Assembly (NCBI GenBank): GCA_910575435.1
Contig: CAJTGI010000008.1
Location: forward strand, 62,001-126,000
Length of the DNA stretch: 64,000 nt
Source of the DNA: Clostridiaceae bacterium
Lineage (GTDB): Bacteria; Bacillota; Clostridia; Lachnospirales; Lachnospiraceae
Direction of reading: 5' to 3'
Below are positions 61,301 through 64,000 of this stretch, in pieces. The stretch's first letter is position 1, and each line of letters starts with the position of its first letter. Position numbers and translations under genes: made by a program. The notes beneath the pieces are model-generated. The model was given only the letters and a program-made list of their open reading frames with translations, made no database searches and had not been told where the DNA came from.

Positions 61301-61370
61301 AGGCGCAAAGTCTTCCAAGCCTACAAATGCTTGGCCAGGCAGAACTGTTACCGCGCCTCAGGAGGGCGCG
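61301..61370 (+). ncRNA. Structured leader RNA, candidate riboswitch-like domain
   Basis: AGGCGC (61301-61306) can pair with GCGCCT (61353-61358), enclosing the hairpin CCAAGC/GCTTGG (61315-61334) and a CAG/CTG arm. The 3' strand can instead form CGCGCC/GGCGCG (61352-61370), so the two folds exclude each other. CGCAAAG, CCTA, AGGCAG and GTTACCG recall parts of c-di-GMP-I (GEMM) aptamers, but the P2 GAAA-tetraloop hairpin of that class is missing. Confidence 0.4.
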
Positions 61371-61409
61371 AAATCAGCGTTCTTCACTATATTATAATAT
61401 AAAAGGCAT

Positions 61410-61459
61410 GTTATCTGATGCTACATAGGTTCACGGAGGAACCTGAATATTCAGATAAC
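61410..61459 (+). promoter_or_regulatory. Nested hairpin next to the ribosome site of the gene at 61485
   Basis: GTTATCTGA (61410-61418) pairs with TCAGATAAC (61451-61459), and inside AGGTTC (61427-61432) pairs with GAACCT (61439-61444). The ribosome site region (61472-61477) carries a second AGGTTC, which could pair with the same GAACCT, so the leader could switch the ribosome site on or off. Confidence 0.55.
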
Positions 61460-61484
61460 CAAAGAAAAAGGAGGTTCTAGAACT

Positions 61485-62156
61485 ATGGCAGATATGGCAG
61501 TAAACAACAATGTAAATGCATATGCTACGACGGCGACAAAGCCGGCCACTGAAAACACCGCTGCAAATACTACAGCGAAGACCGAAGCTGCAGACAGCAA
61601 GAATGACAAGAACAGCGCAGAAGGCGTTGTGTATGAGAAATCAGACGAGAAGGTAGCGAAGGGGAACAAACTGTACAACAGGGATGCCATTGTCGGCAAG
61701 TTAAAGGCAGACCAGGAGGCTCGCATCGCTTCTATGCAGTCTCTGGTAGAGAGTTTGCTGGGCAAGCAGAGAAACTTATTTGACATTGCAGGACTTTCTG
61801 ACAAAGAACTGGGTTCCATGAATCTGGCAAAGACATTCCGGGGCGCAGCCGCTATGGCAAGCCCGGAAGATATTGCAAATGCTAAACAGAGCATTTCTGA
61901 GGACGGCTACTGGGGCGTAAACCAGACATCCGACCGCCTGGTAAGCATGGCAATCGCCCTCAGCGGCGGGGATACCGCAAAGGCAGACGAGATGATGGCT
62001 GCCATTGAAAAGGGATACGAGAAGGCTACCAAGGCGTGGGGAGAGAAATTACCTCAGATTTGCCAGGATACCATGGATGCAACTCGCCAGAAGATGGATG
62101 ACTGGAAGAAGGGCGTTACCACAGCGGAAGACTACAACAAGTATTTGCATGGATAA
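61485..62156 (+). CDS. Probable flagellum-associated protein of the sigma-28 regulon, function unknown
   Basis: A 223-residue soluble protein. The first ~65 residues are low complexity (Ala, Thr, Asn, Lys, Glu). The C-terminal ~110 residues are conserved and helical: ISEDGYWGVNQTSDRLVSMAIAL, GDTAKADEMMAAIEKGYEKATKAWGEKLP, DTMDATRQKMDDW. From memory, this resembles a C-terminal domain in unassigned proteins of flagellated bacteria (DUF5610-like, sometimes mislabelled hydrogenase-4 component G). No signal peptide. The promoter matches the flagellin's, and AAAGGAGG precedes the ATG. The regulon and domain point to flagellar assembly or glycan/filament modification; the exact role is unknown. Confidence 0.75.
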   Translation: MADMAVNNNVNAYATTATKPATENTAANTTAKTEAADSKNDKNSAEGVVYEKSDEKVAKGNKLYNRDAIVGKLKADQEARIASMQSLVESLLGKQRNLFDIAGLSDKELGSMNLAKTFRGAAAMASPEDIANAKQSISEDGYWGVNQTSDRLVSMAIALSGGDTAKADEMMAAIEKGYEKATKAWGEKLPQICQDTMDATRQKMDDWKKGVTTAEDYNKYLHG

Positions 62157-62213
62157 TTCTTCACTGCATGGGTCAAACTAATGAAACAGTAAACAATGAT
62201 ACGGTTGAAATAG

Positions 62214-62248
62214 GCCGGGATGCTTTAGCGGAAAGCGGGTACCCCGGC
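62214..62248. terminator. Bidirectional terminator after the flagellum-associated gene
   Basis: GCCGGG (62214-62219) / CCCGGC (62243-62248) enclose a second stem GCTTT / AAAGC. CTTAAACTTTT follows on the plus strand. Confidence 0.7.
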
Positions 62249-62262
62249 TTAAACTTTTAGGT

Positions 62263-62985
62263 CTATATCCTATAACATTCTCTCTGTATGTATTCTCCAA
62301 CAGTTTCAATTAATTCTTCAAGAAATAAAGTAATAAATCTTACATACTTTTCAAAGTCTTGTATACTATCATCCCTAACCGCATCTACAAACGAAACACC
62401 TCCATGTGCAAGTTTATTTCTACTTGTTTTAATATTCCCCAAAATATCCGGCCTAAAATTAGGACTATTTGTGCTTATCTGTATGCCATGAGATTCAAAT
62501 GTCTCTTTTATTGAGATTCCATCCAAATTGCCGGCTGGCAGCGATTCCTTAGCATGAATATCTAATGTTGCATTCAATAAAATATGATTGATAATTTCCT
62601 CGTTCTTTTTTAAAAATGTATTAAAATTCGCCCCCGGATCTCTTGCCGATTTTAATATTGTCTTTCTCCACAACTTTCTAATTGATTCATTAACATCAAT
62701 ATATGCCAAACTATGAACACGTATCTCATCATATATACAATCAACAAGTCCTGAAACCGTATATTCAATAATATTATATATCATTAATGATAAATTTGAT
62801 TTGAGTATATTAATTAGTTCCTGATACGAAAGCGCAATTTGTGTTTCCCCCTCATAAAAAAATTCATCAAAGGAGATTTCATTTTCCTCTACACGTATCT
62901 TTTTCCCTTCAAAAAATTTCATCAATTCAATAAAATTATTAATTTCTTTTTTTCTATTTTCATAAGTACCTTTTAATGCAATCAT
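62263..62985 (-). CDS. MAE_28990-type HEPN domain protein, probable RNase of a defence module
   Basis: A 240-residue helical protein. The C-terminal part has the HEPN catalytic signature R-x4-H in SRNKLAHGG (Arg189-His194), preceded by the helices SLMIYNIIEYTVSGLVDCIYDEI typical of MAE_28990/MAE_18760 HEPN proteins. These act as metal-independent RNases in defence and toxin systems. Its ATG directly follows the stop of the DUF262 gene with AGGTG just upstream, so the two are translationally coupled. Codon use is far more AT-rich than in the neighbours, indicating acquired DNA. Confidence 0.78.
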   Translation of the reverse strand: MIALKGTYENRKKEINNFIELMKFFEGKKIRVEENEISFDEFFYEGETQIALSYQELINILKSNLSLMIYNIIEYTVSGLVDCIYDEIRVHSLAYIDVNESIRKLWRKTILKSARDPGANFNTFLKKNEEIINHILLNATLDIHAKESLPAGNLDGISIKETFESHGIQISTNSPNFRPDILGNIKTSRNKLAHGGVSFVDAVRDDSIQDFEKYVRFITLFLEELIETVGEYIQRECYRI

Positions 62986-64000
62986 TTATTCACCTACTAA
63001 TTTATTTTTCACAAAATCAATACGTTTTTTCAATTTCGTTTTATTATTTGCCGCATCCGATCTCGTGACCAAAGAAAAATCTTCTTCATCTATCCAAGCA
63101 TTGTCATCAACTTTTAAATCAGATCTTTCCTGCAATGCTAAAGCAATTCCGACTGCCAATGCCTCAAAACGTGCCCGCGGTGTTGATTTTGATTTTTCTT
63201 TTTTCCTAAAGCCTCTACTTCCCAAAAAATCTTCCGCAAAATTTAACATATTTTGAAATTTATTTCTATATTCATCTTCTGCACTTTGCTTTTCCCATAT
63301 CATGTTCATTGATTCAATATATTGATCAATATATTGTGCCACATTTCCTGAATATCCAGGAAAATCCGCAGTATAGTTATCAAAATAGGCAAAAAATCGC
63401 GAAACTAATTCAATGCCCTCATAGCGCTTTTCTGTCTGCTGGCTTCGCGGTGCCAATTTATTAAATTTTTCATTTTTTGAACACTCGCTCAAAAATGCCA
63501 TAAATTTCCCATCTATTGAGCCTCGTCTAGTTTCCGTAGGAACAGCCTTTCTCCCACCTGTATTAATCCGTTTAAAAATCTCTTGTCTGATTTTTTCTGT
63601 TGTACCCTCTTCCAAAAATACCACTCTAATGCTTGTATTTTCAAATTTTCTTTGTATTGCAGGATCTAATTCATCAAAGGTAAAGCCATTCGATTCCGTT
63701 AAGATTTCCAATCCATTCAGAACTAAATCGCCCTGAATAAATTGTATTAATGTCCGTGTACGCTGGGCGCCATCTACAATCTCTATCCTTCCATCTTGCG
63801 TGTCAGAAAAAAACATAAATGGAATCGGCAATCCCATCAATACGGATTCAATAAAAAAACATTTATCTTTCTCATTCCAAATAAAATTTCTCTGATACTC
63901 CAAGGGTACGTAAAGATTGCCATTTTCATACATTTGTTTCAAATAACCAATCACATAATCTCGCGTATCATATTTTATATCTTGCTTTTTTTCCGTTATC
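62986..64000 (-). CDS. DUF262 (GmrS/ParB-like) protein, N-terminus cut by window edge
   Basis: At least 337 residues, open to the right edge with no stop or sure start; a GTG at 63954 is inside the conserved region (DTRDYVIGYLKQMYENGNLYVPLEYQRN), so the real start is probably outside. DUF262 signatures are EYQRNFIW, the nucleotide-hydrolysis motif as DGAQRTRTL (usually DGQQR), and FKRINTGGRKAVPTE. DUF262 is the NTPase/nicking half of GmrSD-type modification-dependent restriction and SspE. Here no C-terminal DUF1524 nuclease follows; a HEPN protein does. AT-rich like its partner. Confidence 0.82.
   Translation of the reverse strand, partial: ITEKKQDIKYDTRDYVIGYLKQMYENGNLYVPLEYQRNFIWNEKDKCFFIESVLMGLPIPFMFFSDTQDGRIEIVDGAQRTRTLIQFIQGDLVLNGLEILTESNGFTFDELDPAIQRKFENTSIRVVFLEEGTTEKIRQEIFKRINTGGRKAVPTETRRGSIDGKFMAFLSECSKNEKFNKLAPRSQQTEKRYEGIELVSRFFAYFDNYTADFPGYSGNVAQYIDQYIESMNMIWEKQSAEDEYRNKFQNMLNFAEDFLGSRGFRKKEKSKSTPRARFEALAVGIALALQERSDLKVDDNAWIDEEDFSLVTRSDAANNKTKLKKRIDFVKNKLVGE

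Noticed and set aside
61301-61358. Confident c-di-GMP-I riboswitch call
   Set aside because: The 3' half shows similar short motifs, but the P2 tetraloop hairpin and its receptor are missing, so only a structured leader is reported.

Overview
The window comes from a motile, anaerobic member of the Clostridia, most likely Lachnospiraceae. The support is a pyruvate formate-lyase gene, a flagellin with a sigma-28 type promoter, AGGAGG ribosome binding sites with frequent TTG starts, an ECF vitamin transporter, BspA-type leucine-rich repeat surface proteins, secreted glycosidases with Pro/Lys/Thr linkers, and the small 'endosialidase'-named protein typical of that family. Base composition is near 50% G+C by eye over most of the window. 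Two AT-rich patches stand out, at about 36.6-38.9 kb and from 62.2 kb to the right edge. The species cannot be named from the sequence alone.

Layout, left to right. The 5' end of pflB (minus strand) runs off the left edge, followed by a Gph-type phosphatase and a large flagellin (1.7-3.7 kb). Next is an orphan peptide-type binding lipoprotein and a secreted GH5 glucanase with a ricin-type domain. Positions 14.1-8.2 kb hold a minus-strand operon: a DUF4430 lipoprotein, EcfT, a fused ATPase-ATPase-S-component ECF protein, and a sugar-type binding lipoprotein. Carbohydrate genes follow: a CE2 esterase, a GH13 enzyme coupled to a small DUF gene, and a large secreted GH43 protein with a hexapeptide-repeat linker. 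At 20.4-20.6 kb lie a solo IS21-like transposon end and an intergenic palindrome, then a CbiE/CbiT-like methylase and a BlaI/BlaR1-type sensor pair with a dyad over its promoter.

From 34.5 to 24.4 kb (minus) eight closely spaced genes may form one unit: methyltransferase, hslO, SH3b/GH73 glucosaminidase, cohesin-like surface protein, clpC, a small conserved protein, radA and a coiled-coil protein. It mixes stress proteostasis, DNA repair and cell-wall genes. A cytoplasmic LacI-like/GGDEF protein lies upstream. The AT-rich 36.6-38.9 kb patch holds a GNAT acetyltransferase, an Ig-like lipoprotein and the remains of a trypsin-like protease gene. uvrA then follows with a LexA-type box, then yfbR, a HIT protein, a flavodoxin-SCP2 fusion, a rhomboid protein and a MerR-like regulator. 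rfbC, rfbD, a DUF3880 glycosyltransferase and an M29 peptidase follow on the plus strand.

The right part contains two tandem BspA-like genes, a Uma2 nuclease-fold protein, plsC, a VanY-type carboxypeptidase, ispE, and a gene with the same sigma-28 type promoter as the flagellin and an elaborately folded leader. At the right edge is an AT-rich HEPN + DUF262 pair, the best candidate for a defence system here; its DUF262 gene is cut by the window. No tRNA, rRNA, CRISPR array or intact transposase was recognised.
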